From NCBI GenBank assembly GCA_031841125.1, contig CM063109.1:31562038-31626037 (forward strand): a DNA stretch of 64,000 bases, in the 5' to 3' direction. How positions within the stretch are numbered: position 1 is the stretch's first letter; each line of letters begins with the position of its first letter. The translations under genes and the position numbers were made by a program. Source of the stretch: Acanthococcus lagerstroemiae (lineage: Eukaryota > Arthropoda > Insecta > Hemiptera > Eriococcidae). Positions 12,801 through 24,164 of this stretch are shown piece by piece. The notes beneath the pieces are model-generated. The model saw only the letters and a list, made by a program, of their open reading frames with translations. It was not told the origin of the DNA and did not search any database.

Positions 12801-15389
12801 ATCCGAAAATAGAAAAGCAATCTACGGCAACTTATATGTACAATCGAAACTCATATATGTATCTGGTACAATCATAGGTCCGTTTTTTAATATTCTCGTG
12901 ATATTTAATTGCAGGTTTCAAAATCTGATGTCGAAATTCGGGGCTTTTGCTAGATAAAGTTCGAGTCTCTGTTGTAGGTAGTATTTCTCCTCGATGCTTC
13001 TTGTAATATATACGGTTCTGCTTGTAGCGTTCTGATCTACGTTTAAAAACTCTCTGTACATCTTGTAGTAATGTTTTATCCAGTACTTGTTTTGCTATTT
13101 GTTCGTTTGCCATTAGTTCATTTGCTGCAATGCACATGACCACAATCGTCACAAAGGGGAACGACGTTGTTTCCTTTTCAGGTAAAGACAGTCAGAACAC
13201 TGAGGCTTCACTGATCGAAACCTGACACAGAATACCAAAATTAACCATAATACCTACCTTTATCATATTTATGAGACATAATTCACATCACATTCCTTGG
13301 AAAATTTACTGATAAAAGTACCATAGAAATATGGCTCGAATCAAACGAACTGTACACTTATCAAACTGAGAACCCATTCTATACATTAGCAAACAGCTTT
13401 TAACTTGCCTTTTCTGAATCCAATGAAGGGTTTTCTTCAATTTTCAAAATCTGATCCAATAAGTAACAGTACTCTAATCTTCAACAAGAACAGTGCAATA
13501 ACTACTGAAGAATAAGAACAGAATCAAAATTGTTGCTTATCAATCATTTTATTTTATTTTTATTTCTCCTTGGTTCTATATATTAGAAATGACGCCCGCA
13601 CAGTAATGAAAATCAATATTAATGAGTACTACTAAAGAAGAAGAAGAAGGGGAAAAAATGAAGTGAAAAAAGGTGATTGCAAGAGAGGCTTGTTGCCGAC
13701 ACTAATAATATCAAAACTGTTGCGAAAAACTGATTTTATTATTTTCAACTAATTGATTTTTCGAAAATAAAGCGCCACTGAACTGAACTAAAACGACAGT
13801 ATTACCGGATTGAGAAAGAAATTAAATAAAATGACGAAGCTGTTGTAAGGGACTTGTTGTCCATAAGCGACTAAGGCATCGTCTCGTGTGGCCAATTTTT
13901 AGCAAAATTATGTTAGGAGAGAAAAAATAAAAAATAAATAAGAAACCGAAGGAAAAAAAGGTGAATGAAAAAACGACGAGTACTATGTATGTTTTATGGT
14001 TTATACATATATTTCTAGACATAGTCATTATTTTCGCCTAAATTTAAAGACCGGATAAAGCGACTAGCAGGTATGTCTCAGAATAGATGTCAGTAGTGTA
14101 TGTAGGATGACATGTTGGTTTAGGGTGGGGGAAAAGGGTGATAAGTGAAGATTTTGTAGCTAAAATAGAGGCAAACTTAAAAAATTTCATCCATATTCGA
14201 CTCTGCAAGGAGAAAAAGAAACGAAACAGACAAATTTCTGGAGTCCACAATGTTAGCAGACAAGCTTCTAGAATTTCGCGTTATTCCTTAGCTCGGGAAG
14301 TAGGAGAGTTAGATGTGGCCCCATAACCCCTCCTTTAATTTACGTCACAGATATTTTCTCAGTACAGAGTACAGTGTACTAAAGATACATTCTTATGTTC
14401 TTACAGTACTGACGCTCAGTGTATCTTATCAGAAAGAATCAAAAATGAGTGAAATAGTGTTTCTTCGGGGCAAACCCAACCATGTCGAAGAGAAAATGTG
14501 TTGATGTGTCTGAAAAAGAGGCTATAATGAACGATGCTGACAGTGGAATCAGTGACGGCGTAGGGTATGCAGTCGCTTACGGGCGCCAGGCGCTTCACTT
14601 AAATGAGGGGCGACAGAGCGCTCAGAACTTTACGGAAATAGGGCACTCTCTTACATTTTGCTTACGGGCGCCAAAATTCTACCGCCGCGCCTGAGTGGAA
14701 TGCGAAAGAAAGATGTTTGAAATTTATGGAAATGTTGGAGTGGGGGGAGGGGCTTCGTTGCAACGATGATATCCCTGAAGTATGTATTTGTAGTTTCCCA
14801 AAATTTTAATAAAACAGAACATTTTTATGACGAAGATACCAATGCTCTGGTGCAGCAAGACATTAGAGTTTATTTTCTTTAGTAGTACGCCTCAATCAAT
14901 AGCTATGTACTTACATTCTTTTGTCTGTGTATGTATTGTTTAAAAACTTCTATCTTTAACGAAATTTCTATTTAACGAATTAAGACCTTGTCCCCTTGGC
15001 ATTTCGTTGTATGGAAGGTCGACTATATCTGATGGACTCAGACGATAAATCCTCCGATCCTACATAATTAGAATTATTGTCTAAATTACATTTAATTTTC
15101 TAAAGAATCCTATTTTTCAATTTTCTTTGTTTCAAATTTGTGATATTCATTTAAATTCTGGTAAAATTAAAATATAAACTTTAGGGCGACAAAAAATCTA
15201 AGTATGTTAAAAAACAAGTAATAAGATGAAATCATTACGTATGCTAAAAATTTATATGTATTATGATAATGACTTTTGGAAGCCCTGGGCAGAATAGCCT
15301 GCGCTGGCATAAATATAGCCTGATGATCCAAGAATTAACATCTTCAAGCCTCGTCAATGTTTTTTTTTTTTATAAATGTCTTTCCAAAA
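9846..15389. other. Non-coding host DNA
   Basis: No gene can be supported. A short direct duplication around ACAGCACGGCTGCAGA / ACAACACGGCTACAGA lies at about 10317 and 10487. A 106-codon open frame at 12832-13152 on the minus strand has protein-like composition but no recognisable domain, promoter or splice signals. A 70-codon frame at 14482-14694 begins like the N terminus of a pogo/Tigger transposase (MSKRKCVDVSEKE) but continues into unrelated sequence. Confidence 0.35.
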
Positions 15390-17470
15390 CTTTTTTAAAG
15401 CTCTTGCATGTTTTAGATTTTTGTAAATTCTTCAAGGCCTGTTTAAGACTCTTCACAGATCTTCCGGACTCAGTTAACACCATCCAAAGCTTCGAGACTT
15501 TCTAAAGATTTTTCGGATTCTGTGATATTTTCTGTATTTCTTTTAGAATCGCTATGATATTTTTTCATAACTATGTTACCCATTTCAGACTCTTGGATTC
15601 GTTTCAGCCTTTTTGGCATACATTTACTCGTTGAGACGCCTTCAGGCTTCCTAAATCTTGTTTGAAACTTCTCAACACTTCTGAACATGTTTTTATCATT
15701 TCTATAAGGATCTTCAAGATTCGTTTCAAGACTATTCCTGTTTTGACTGAGATTTTTAAAGACTATTCTCGGCATTACTAAGGTTAGTTGAGACGTGTTC
15801 ACGCTTATTCAAGATCTTTTGAAAACCATCCACACGGGAGTAGTTTTTATCTACTCACGGGTTTAAGATTCTTCGAGATTCATTAAGACTTTTCCTATCT
15901 TACTTTAGATTTTTCAAGACTTCTTTAGGACTCTTACAAACACGACTGAAAGCTTTTGAGACTATTGTGGGCTTCATTGAGACTTTTGAAACGCTTCCAG
16001 CCTAGTTAAATGTTAATAGAGGCGGGTTTAATATTTTTAAGGCTTTTTAAAAGGTATTCTAAACTTGTTATAGTGTGTAGTCGAGTCATGAGGAGTCTTA
16101 AATGTGTTTATAAGGGTCTTGGAGAAGTCTGAGAAAGTCTCAATTAATCAGTCAATCAATTATTTATTTATAGCCGCGAAAAAACATTATTAGTTTATCA
16201 CGACTCTCGAATCGGTTAGTTACATTAATTCACCATCACTCGAACACTCCTTTTTGGTTCTTCCCCCTACCTTGTATTTGAAAGTCTAACTGACGAATTG
16301 AAAGTCTAACTGACGAAGAACTAAAAATGAGTATTCGAGTGGTGGTGAATTTTTGACAGTAGTTGAAGAGATGGGTGACATCTATGGAGGTACCGCATAT
16401 CTCGCAGAGGGGGGGGGGGGTGAAACAATCAAATAAATGCTGATGTGTGATGACTGATGAGTGTGTGTCCAATTCGAAGTCGAACAATTATTTTCTCCAG
16501 TTTACGATTTTCACGGTAAGAGGTGCCATTCTGCAAGGTCCGCTTTGAGTGTTCGTAATTTTCTGAGGGGTCCATTGATGCTGAGGAATACGGTGAATGC
16601 GTCGCTCAAGTTTATGCCGGAGGAGTCCGGGGAATAAGCATTTCATTTCTGAAAGAGTAATGTTGTACTGGTGTAATAGAGCTTTAACTCCGAGGGATAT
16701 TAGACTGTTTGTAGTCAGAAAAAGCTGTAGAAATAATCTTAAACTATTTTAAACGAATCCTAAAAAAGAATGTACCCACGCATGACAAAATATTGAAAAT
16801 GTATGAGGATATACCCCCTTTCCTAACGGGAAAAAAGTGAAAACATCCAGTTTATAACTATTCTCAGCGAGTCTTAAAGGATTTTTGTAAGAATTTGGAA
16901 GAGTCTAAAAAAGTCAGTGTAAAGTACTAATCTTAAATTCGAAAAAGTTTGAGATAGCCTTGAGCAGTTCTGGACGGTTCTTGAAACGTGAAATAGCGTA
17001 AAAAAGAATTTCAGGGCAGTGTGGGGATATATTCCCTTTTTACTCCCTCTCTTCAGGAAAAAAAACTTAAAATACCCATTTTACTGCTTATTTTAACGAG
17101 TCTTAAACAGTCTTATAAAAGTCTTTATAGTCTGAAATAATAATCTTAAACAAGAATGGAAAAGTTTTAGAAACGGCCGTGAAGAATTCTGGGAGAATCT
17201 CGAAGAATAAAATATATCTGAAAGAATTTTACAAAACTATGAGGATATATCTGCCTCCTCCTCTCCATGAGCCAGAAAGAAAATTACAAAATAGCTATTT
17301 TGTTGCTTATCTTAAAAAGTCCCGAAGGGCTCAGTAAATGTCTTTAAAAAGTCTGTGTAGATACAGGAATGACAATCTTAAATCCGAAAACGTTGTCCTG
17401 GCAGGCTCTTGCCACATAAGATACGTCTGGAAAAATTTTAAACAAGTCTCTGAGCTGGAAAAAATTGAAA
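15390..17470 (+). repeat. Large internally repeated element, plus-orientation copy
   Basis: The 15390-16080 part matches the reverse complement of about 27880-28500 almost throughout, for example TTTAGATTTTTGTAAATTCTTC, GACTCTTCACAGATCTTCCGG and GATTTTTAAAGACTATTCTCG. The 16685-17470 part consists of about three diverged units of 200-230 bp, each with (A)TGAGGATATA-CCCCCTTT, GGGAAAAAA-TGAAAA and GAGTCTTAAA-G blocks. Matching units lie inverted at 26930-27850. The region is rich in AGACTCTT-type words and encodes nothing I recognise. A 20-bp tandem duplication (GAAAGTCTAACTGACGAA) is at 16280-16319. Confidence 0.6.
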
Positions 17471-20400
17471 TATACTAATTTTTACAATTCAAATCATTGA
17501 AACAAAATTCTTTCGCTCTGCTCGCAAATACATACATGAGAGTTTAGATTTTTTAACTTATAAGAGTATACGCTATCACTGTCCTCTTCAAAAGTTTTCT
17601 AATTTGTCTGTGTATGCTGATACCCAGAGCCATTTAGTTTTTGAGCTTTTGAAGTCGAAGTATCTATTAGCAGGGCTAGATTGATTATTATTCCACTTGA
17701 TGTACTGGTAATATCCTGAAAATTTGAGCTTGATTTGATAATGTGAATGGTTTCCCTCACTGCCTTATATGATGAGAAAATACTTTGCTTTGGGACTGTC
17801 ATTCGCGAAAGACACAAACAATAGAACTGCAAGAAAATTTATTTCTCCGCATTCAAACTCTCACATGGAAAACTCAAAATTTAGCTTCTGGAAAATGTCC
17901 AGCTTTTATGCTGAGTCAATAAAATTTCGCGGACTGTTATTATTTTTCAGGAAAAAAAAATCTGAAAAACGTAAGAAAAAAAAGAAGATAAATGTTATGT
18001 TTACAACTTTTTTTTGTTGAGTAATCGGAACATAGAAACAGAAAAGGGGTAAAGAAAAGGTAAAATGACAATCATGATGAAGAATGTTATTTTTCAACTT
18101 CCTCCCGTGAGCGACCTATAGCCTTGGGAGATTTTATTTCACAGATTAGATCCAAAAATCAAAGTGAGGAGCTTATTATTATTAAAAGTTAGAGATTAAA
18201 ATTGTTATTTGCTTCATAGAATAGTAGTAACGCTACAGAGCTACATTAAGATTTCATTAAATTTCATTTAGGCTCTGTGAAGACTCATTAGAAAATTTAT
18301 CCACACGAAATAAAAACTTACACAAACCGAGTGGATTGTCTTTAAACTCATGATTTGTACTCTCTTGAGACACAGTGAGACATCTCGAACTCTGCTGAAC
18401 TCTTGATAGTTTAAGCTATTTTTTTGGACTGCTCATTCACACTCTGGTGATTTTAAAATTCATTCGGTTGCCCGGATGTAAGCCTCGATAAGATGGTGTG
18501 TTCCCAGTGGTATCAGAACAAGGTGTTAGGTATGAAGTATTAAATGGTACCGCCCTTCAACCCCTCTCAAAGAAACTGAAAACTGTTTAGCAAGTTCTTG
18601 AGATTTGTTTTTCTTGTTACAGAAGATGACTTTTTTCCCTTTTTTGCTTGTTGACTTACATTTAAAATGTACCTACCACCTTCCTAAACTCATTCAGACT
18701 TTAATTCAGATTTTTTGAAGTAGACCCATCGAAACGGTATCATGAGGGTTAACAGGCTTCATTCAATCTTATTTTGACTCCATAAGAATGAATTAATGTT
18801 AAGACCCAATTAGGTGTTTCGGTAACTCAGAGCTTTGTTAGAACCAACTGGACAAATGATAGCGTTTGGAACTTTGATCATCGCTCTGGACTGCAGTTCT
18901 CCATGGAGCCGAGGTGACGTGTGAATGGTCCTCGTTTACAGAGAGACTAGTGCACTTTTAATTGGACTGGTGGGACAGAGCTAGAAAAATTTTAGCTCTT
19001 ATATTCGCTTCTGGCTTAGTGTAATTACTGTAAGTAGAGACGATATTTGTATTAGTGCCGGTGTACAAGCAGGATAACTTTGATTTAAATTCTATAATTT
19101 TTATACCACTGCATCTATCATTTGCCGATTTTGATGCTGACGCTCTTACCATTCTTCCTTTCCATCCGTCTTTTAAAATCACCCCCGTCAATGTGTCTCA
19201 TCTGATTTATATTATGCTATTGGAAGAAGGCGCGTAAGAATTGCAAGTTGTCATTCCTTCTCAAAACACCTGATTAAAAGGCACGACACAAGACACTGAA
19301 ATATTTGCACAGAATAACAACTGGTCAACTTCAAGCATAGAAATAGGGATACACGAATAGCGCAAATAGCGGTTCTTGCAGAGTTGGGTCTCTTATAAAT
19401 TGTAACCTTGCTGGTTGTGGATAATCCCTCAGTATTCGAAGGTTAAAAGGCATACTTCAACATCTCGAGATATTTAACAGCGTCTTCTGAAGTGGGTGTT
19501 GACAGGTGTGTAAGAGTGACCGTCAACATCCAACAAATGAATCGGCTCTGATTGCGGGTAAACGAGTTCACACGAGATCGAATAAACTGTGCAAATGAAA
19601 ACAGGATCTCCACAATAAATACTAAATATTTACTGTTCATTTGCCGGTGGATGAAGGTCTATAGTCACGTGTCATGTCACAACAATGTGTACTCAGAACT
19701 CCACCAGCAGTTGTAATTGCCAACAATCCTGAAAGCCTATAGTCAAGGTTCAACATTTACCAATTCTAGATGGTCATAGTAAAAAAGACTGAATGCAAGC
19801 TGCGGACTGGCTCGTAAAAATAAAGTGTTTATTGTTAAAAAGAACTTTGAAAGGCTGAATGCATAAATGTACTTAAACTAGATACGTGATCGTGATCATG
19901 AATGATATGTATAACGCGACCTTTAAGACACAAAAATGCGGTATCTAAAAAAGTTATGTAACGATAGGTATCATTCACATTTTTGGGACTATATCATTAA
20001 ACAGGTAAGATATACGCACCCTTGGGCAGTCGCGAGGTAAGGTTGTATGTAGGCAGGTTGTAATGACTGTCTCCGGGGTCTCATTAAACGGTCCTTCGCT
20101 ACTTTAATTGAGAGCTATGACCGTATCAGAAAAAATAGGTATTTCACTTACAGCGATTATTTCATCCTCTTTCCTTTGGAATGAATCATCATGCCTTCAC
20201 AAGCGTTTTTGAAGAACATAGTGATACATTAATCTCAGCATTTGTCTTCATATACGAGAGTGCTTCTTTACAAAGACGTACGTACTACTTCTTTAATTCT
20301 TAACAACTTAATAAATACACATAGGACACGAATACGGTTCCGTACCGGAACCGCTCAAGGTGGCATCTACACCAGCATCCAGCTCTGTTAGCATCGCTCA

Positions 20401-23334
20401 ACCACGACTCATAAGATGCGATATCTTACGCTATTTCGCATTTCGTTGTGATGAAAATGTTTCATCTTCAGCTTTTAATTTTCGAGCATAAACCTTGGCA
20501 GATTTCAAGTTCAATGTAATGCAGCAGAGAGAGAACGCCTCTGCCTTTGGGGGCAATAAAATACCGTATACCTATGCGTTGGTAATTATTAACTCCAATG
20601 CATAGAATAGTGTAACCCCGCCTTACTCCACTTATTAAATAATATAGGGTCAAGATTAAAACACGCCACAGTCCAAAATCGCCGAATTAAGATCTAATTA
20701 ACAACTTTTATTTAAAACAGTTAGAAAAATCGAACTGGAATGAACAAAGTAAACACGATAGTTGAGACAAATTTCACTGGTCGCAGTGGAACAGGCACTT
20801 GAAAGATAACGACTTATTTAGATATTTTCCCCCGGAGACGGAGTCAGATTATCATTGGGGGGGGGGGAGATTCAAGCTATAAATATTACCATTTCATGGA
20901 CTCATTTCTATTTTAGAAAGAGGAGAGAATTCGAGGCAGAATTGTATATGCAAGGAGAATAAAGTACCAAGGATAGAATATTTCGCTTGTGGTTCTAACA
21001 CTTTTTTTCTCGGGTCTTTCAGCAGTCTTGTAGTGACAAAGCCCCCCCCCCCCAGCATCTCTCTAACTCTGCCTTTGTTCTTCGCCATCGGCGGCAATTT
21101 AGCTTTTCAGTGTGTGTAACAAAAAAAAGCAACAAATAAATGAATAAATAAATCAGGTACATAGGTAGTTAACATAACAACATCGCATAAGTAGTTCATA
21201 GAAAGATAATCACTCAACAGCACTATAAGGTGTCTCAGCTTGAATAGATTTGCCTGCAACTGGACGTAGAGTAACTTGTAACAAGTGAGTGTATAATGGG
21301 TAGCCTTACAAACCGAAACGGCAGAAATATTTGATAAAATGTTTTTCTCAATTTCAATCGCGAATTTTTTCCCCTCAAAACTTAAAGGAGACGAAAAAAA
21401 GTACGGTTTTCAAAAGAAATCACGTGATTGATCAAGAAATGTAGTCAGGGACCAGTTTAAATACAAAGTAAAATAAAAATAATTCACATTTTTCAAGATG
21501 TTACAAAAATTTATCCGGTAGCATAATGACGTTTGTTTGATAAACAGTGCCGGGGTCTGTCCCCTTTCTGAATACCTTAGAGGTAGCTTCCCTATCTTGA
21601 TTAGTCAATGATGTCTTGATATTTTTGTGGGCTGGGGAGAGAAGTTTAAAAATTTTGACTAAGATGCAAAAAAAAAAAAAAAAACCCGAAGAACTCTTGT
21701 ATCTGAAAACTGAGTTAAAGGATTAAAAAAAAATGTAGGTATTAAATCTCTTCTCTGAAATCTCTCACAGCACCTTTTTGTCAAGTTGTTGAAAACATTT
21801 TGTGATTTTTTTTCTCGTTCTTTGTTTAGAAAAAGGAAGTCAACATATCACTGTATCCCCCCCCCCAATCCTTTAGTCTGTTTCGAATAGCACTGAACTT
21901 AGTTTGGTAATAAACATTTTTTTTATGTTCACTTGATTTCTGTTGCATGACAAGAGAAATTCTTTCTTTTCTTTTGATTTATCAGTAATAAAAAATTAAT
22001 TAAAAATCAAACCAACCAGCCGAGATTTTAAATGTCCATAATTTCACGATCGGAATGTGAACTTTTGTACCTGATTTTTATTCGATTTTTTTTTCTTTCT
22101 TGTTAAAAATGACATCAATACGTAACTTTTTTTTCTTTCTTTTTATCGCTTAAAATTATTTTTTTAAAACTGTTAGATCATAAGAAGACGCGTGGTTCTA
22201 ACAACACAACATTCATATAATGTGAGCCTCAACATGTACCAATTTCGCCTTGATGAGACTCAACGTTGATTTTGCACACATTTGAGGAGTGTTTTTCCGA
22301 ACTGAGCTAAAAAGTACCATTGGTCGATTTTGCGTTTCCGACGGAATTCGATAGATGACAGTAGCGTGCAGAAGTGTACGAAGTAGCAATCGTGTATCTA
22401 TCGTACTGTACAAGCTATAAGCAAAAATGTATTTGACCTTCAAAAATGGTTTATTTTTAACTGAGCTAAAGTGATAAGAATCGCATCTACTCATGTTTTT
22501 GTTTTTTCTCGATTCAGGTTGTTAAAACGCAACTTTACCCACAGTTTTTGGGTGGGTAATGTAGCACTTCAACAGGAGGTATTTAGAAAAAATCCTAAAA
22601 AATTATCATTAGGCACCATTACCAACCAATAAAAAAATCATTATTAAAATTCAGAATTCATGGTGCTTTTTTTTTTTTTTTTGTAATCAGGATACAAATA
22701 CAGTGACCCTCCTCTCCAATGTACATTTTCCTATAAATCGTCTTTCCTGGCTATCTTCTGCATAGCACGTTGCGAGCATCTAACAAACGTTTTTTGTTTC
22801 CTGCATTCCTATATTTACGGCACATGATCTTTTCAAACCCTCGTTTTTCTTCTTCGTATTCTAACGACTCTTTCTCCTTTTTCTCCCTGGATCGGCCAGG
22901 TAGGACATCAATTTAGGATAGTCAGAGCGTATTATATGTTTTTGCCCTCACATTGTCGCATTAAGATCTGTTTTTACTATCGATCAATACATGCACGCGC
23001 TTTTTCTACACGCTCTCGTTTCTTTCGATTTCGAATGCCCTTGCTGCAGTCCAGACTAAACACTTCTCTGATGCAAATCACGATCCCCCCCACTCGAACA
23101 CATATTATTTTAGGTCTGATGTTTGAATTGTTTTCGCCGGGGGGGGGGGGGTCACCAAGTTTGAGTCCCGGGGCCCAAAAATCCTAAATTCAGCCTTGCA
23201 TGTGAAACATTCTACTTGTTGCCTCCTTTTTCATAGACAAGACCTTGTTTTTTTCTTTTCGACTAAAAGCTGTTTGTACCTCCTCACAAAACACTTTCGA
23301 CACCACTGGGTGGTGTTGAGGGGTTCGAAGTACT
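17471..23334. other. Non-coding host DNA
   Basis: I see no gene or transposon I can name over nearly 6 kb. Present are long T, C and G homopolymers (near 20860, 21044, 21670, 21846, 22670, 23140) and a small palindrome CGGTTCCG-TAC-CGGAACCG near 20334. All open frames are short and of chance composition. Confidence 0.4.
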
Positions 23335-23475
23335 TTTTCTTTTGTCACGTTACAATTTCAGTTTATCGAGTTATTTGTACGTAGAATTAGTCAGGTAAAG
23401 TGTGGAAGTAGGAAAATTGAATTAGAACTGAAATATCGAGTGTAGCGTTCTACCTAACTATAGTGGCGCAGCAGA
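23335..23475 (+). repeat. Dispersed repeat, copy 2
   Basis: This is the partner of 5795-5930. Shared blocks are GTTACAATTTCAGTTTATC, GAAAATTGAATTAGAACTG and GCAGCAGACGC-A-ACCT. Both copies run in the same direction, and no coding sequence is evident. Confidence 0.5.
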
Positions 23476-23654
23476 CGCAACACCTACAACGCATTAGTCG
23501 GCGTGACTGTTCTTTACTCCAGATTTTCGAAGACAGATTCAAACCTTCGGGCTTAAAATTATCCGAGAACTTGCAGTCATTCCCGCGTGAAATGTCGTCG
23601 CCGGACTTGTGAACCTGTCTCGAAAATTGGGCAATATATCTCAAGACCGATCTC

Positions 23655-23820
23655 AACCACAGCTGCCATTGACTTACATGTCGGGCGTTGATATTTAGTT
23701 GACGTTCCAGCAAAATCATTCAATACCCAGTGGGCCACCGGATTCGTCTATTTTTAAACCGCAGTCATTGACTCACGCGCTGATATTTATCTGACATTAT
23801 CGAAAGCATTCATTGCTCGT
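23655..23820 (+). repeat. Diverged ~100-bp tandem duplication
   Basis: AACCACAGCTGCCATTGACTTACATG...GTTGATATTTAGTTGACGTT at 23655 is repeated as AACCGCAGTCATTGACTCACGCG...CTGATATTTATCTGACATTA at 23757, a 102-bp step. A third, weaker unit may follow at about 23879 (GAGTTGATGTTTTGC). No function is apparent. Confidence 0.5.
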
Positions 23821-24164
23821 CAAAAGCGATCACTTTTGGAACAGTACCTGTCTCCCGCCTACCCAGTCTATCTCGAAACCAGTTGTTCGTCACTCTGGAA
23901 TGAATCGAGAGTTGATGTTTTGCAAGCTCTGCCCCTCTGTCTTGCATCGATGTAGACGTTGAACATATTTAATGCAGTTCTCTGCTTCGACAGATCTAAT
24001 TCAGCAAACCTACAAGCGTTTTCTTTCGCGGATAAGATTTCGAACTCGTCTTGTTTCATCCAGACACCGTACATGTACGTCCATCATGTTTATAGTATGC
24101 AGGTATATAAGCTTACAAGATCGTTGCATAACGATGTACAATTTTTTTTTACACGTTAAACAAG

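Noticed and set aside
12832..13152. 106-codon minus-strand open frame with a helical, basic product
   Set aside because: Protein-like but without family resemblance, start context or splice partners; frames of this length occur by chance in 64 kb.
14482..14694. Possible pogo/Tigger transposase start (MSKRKCVDVSEKE)
   Set aside because: Only the first dozen residues resemble it; no helix-turn-helix or DDE continuation in any frame.
20334..20352. Palindrome CGGTTCCG-TAC-CGGAACCG as a regulatory site
   Set aside because: An isolated short palindrome with no gene nearby; expected by chance at this scale.
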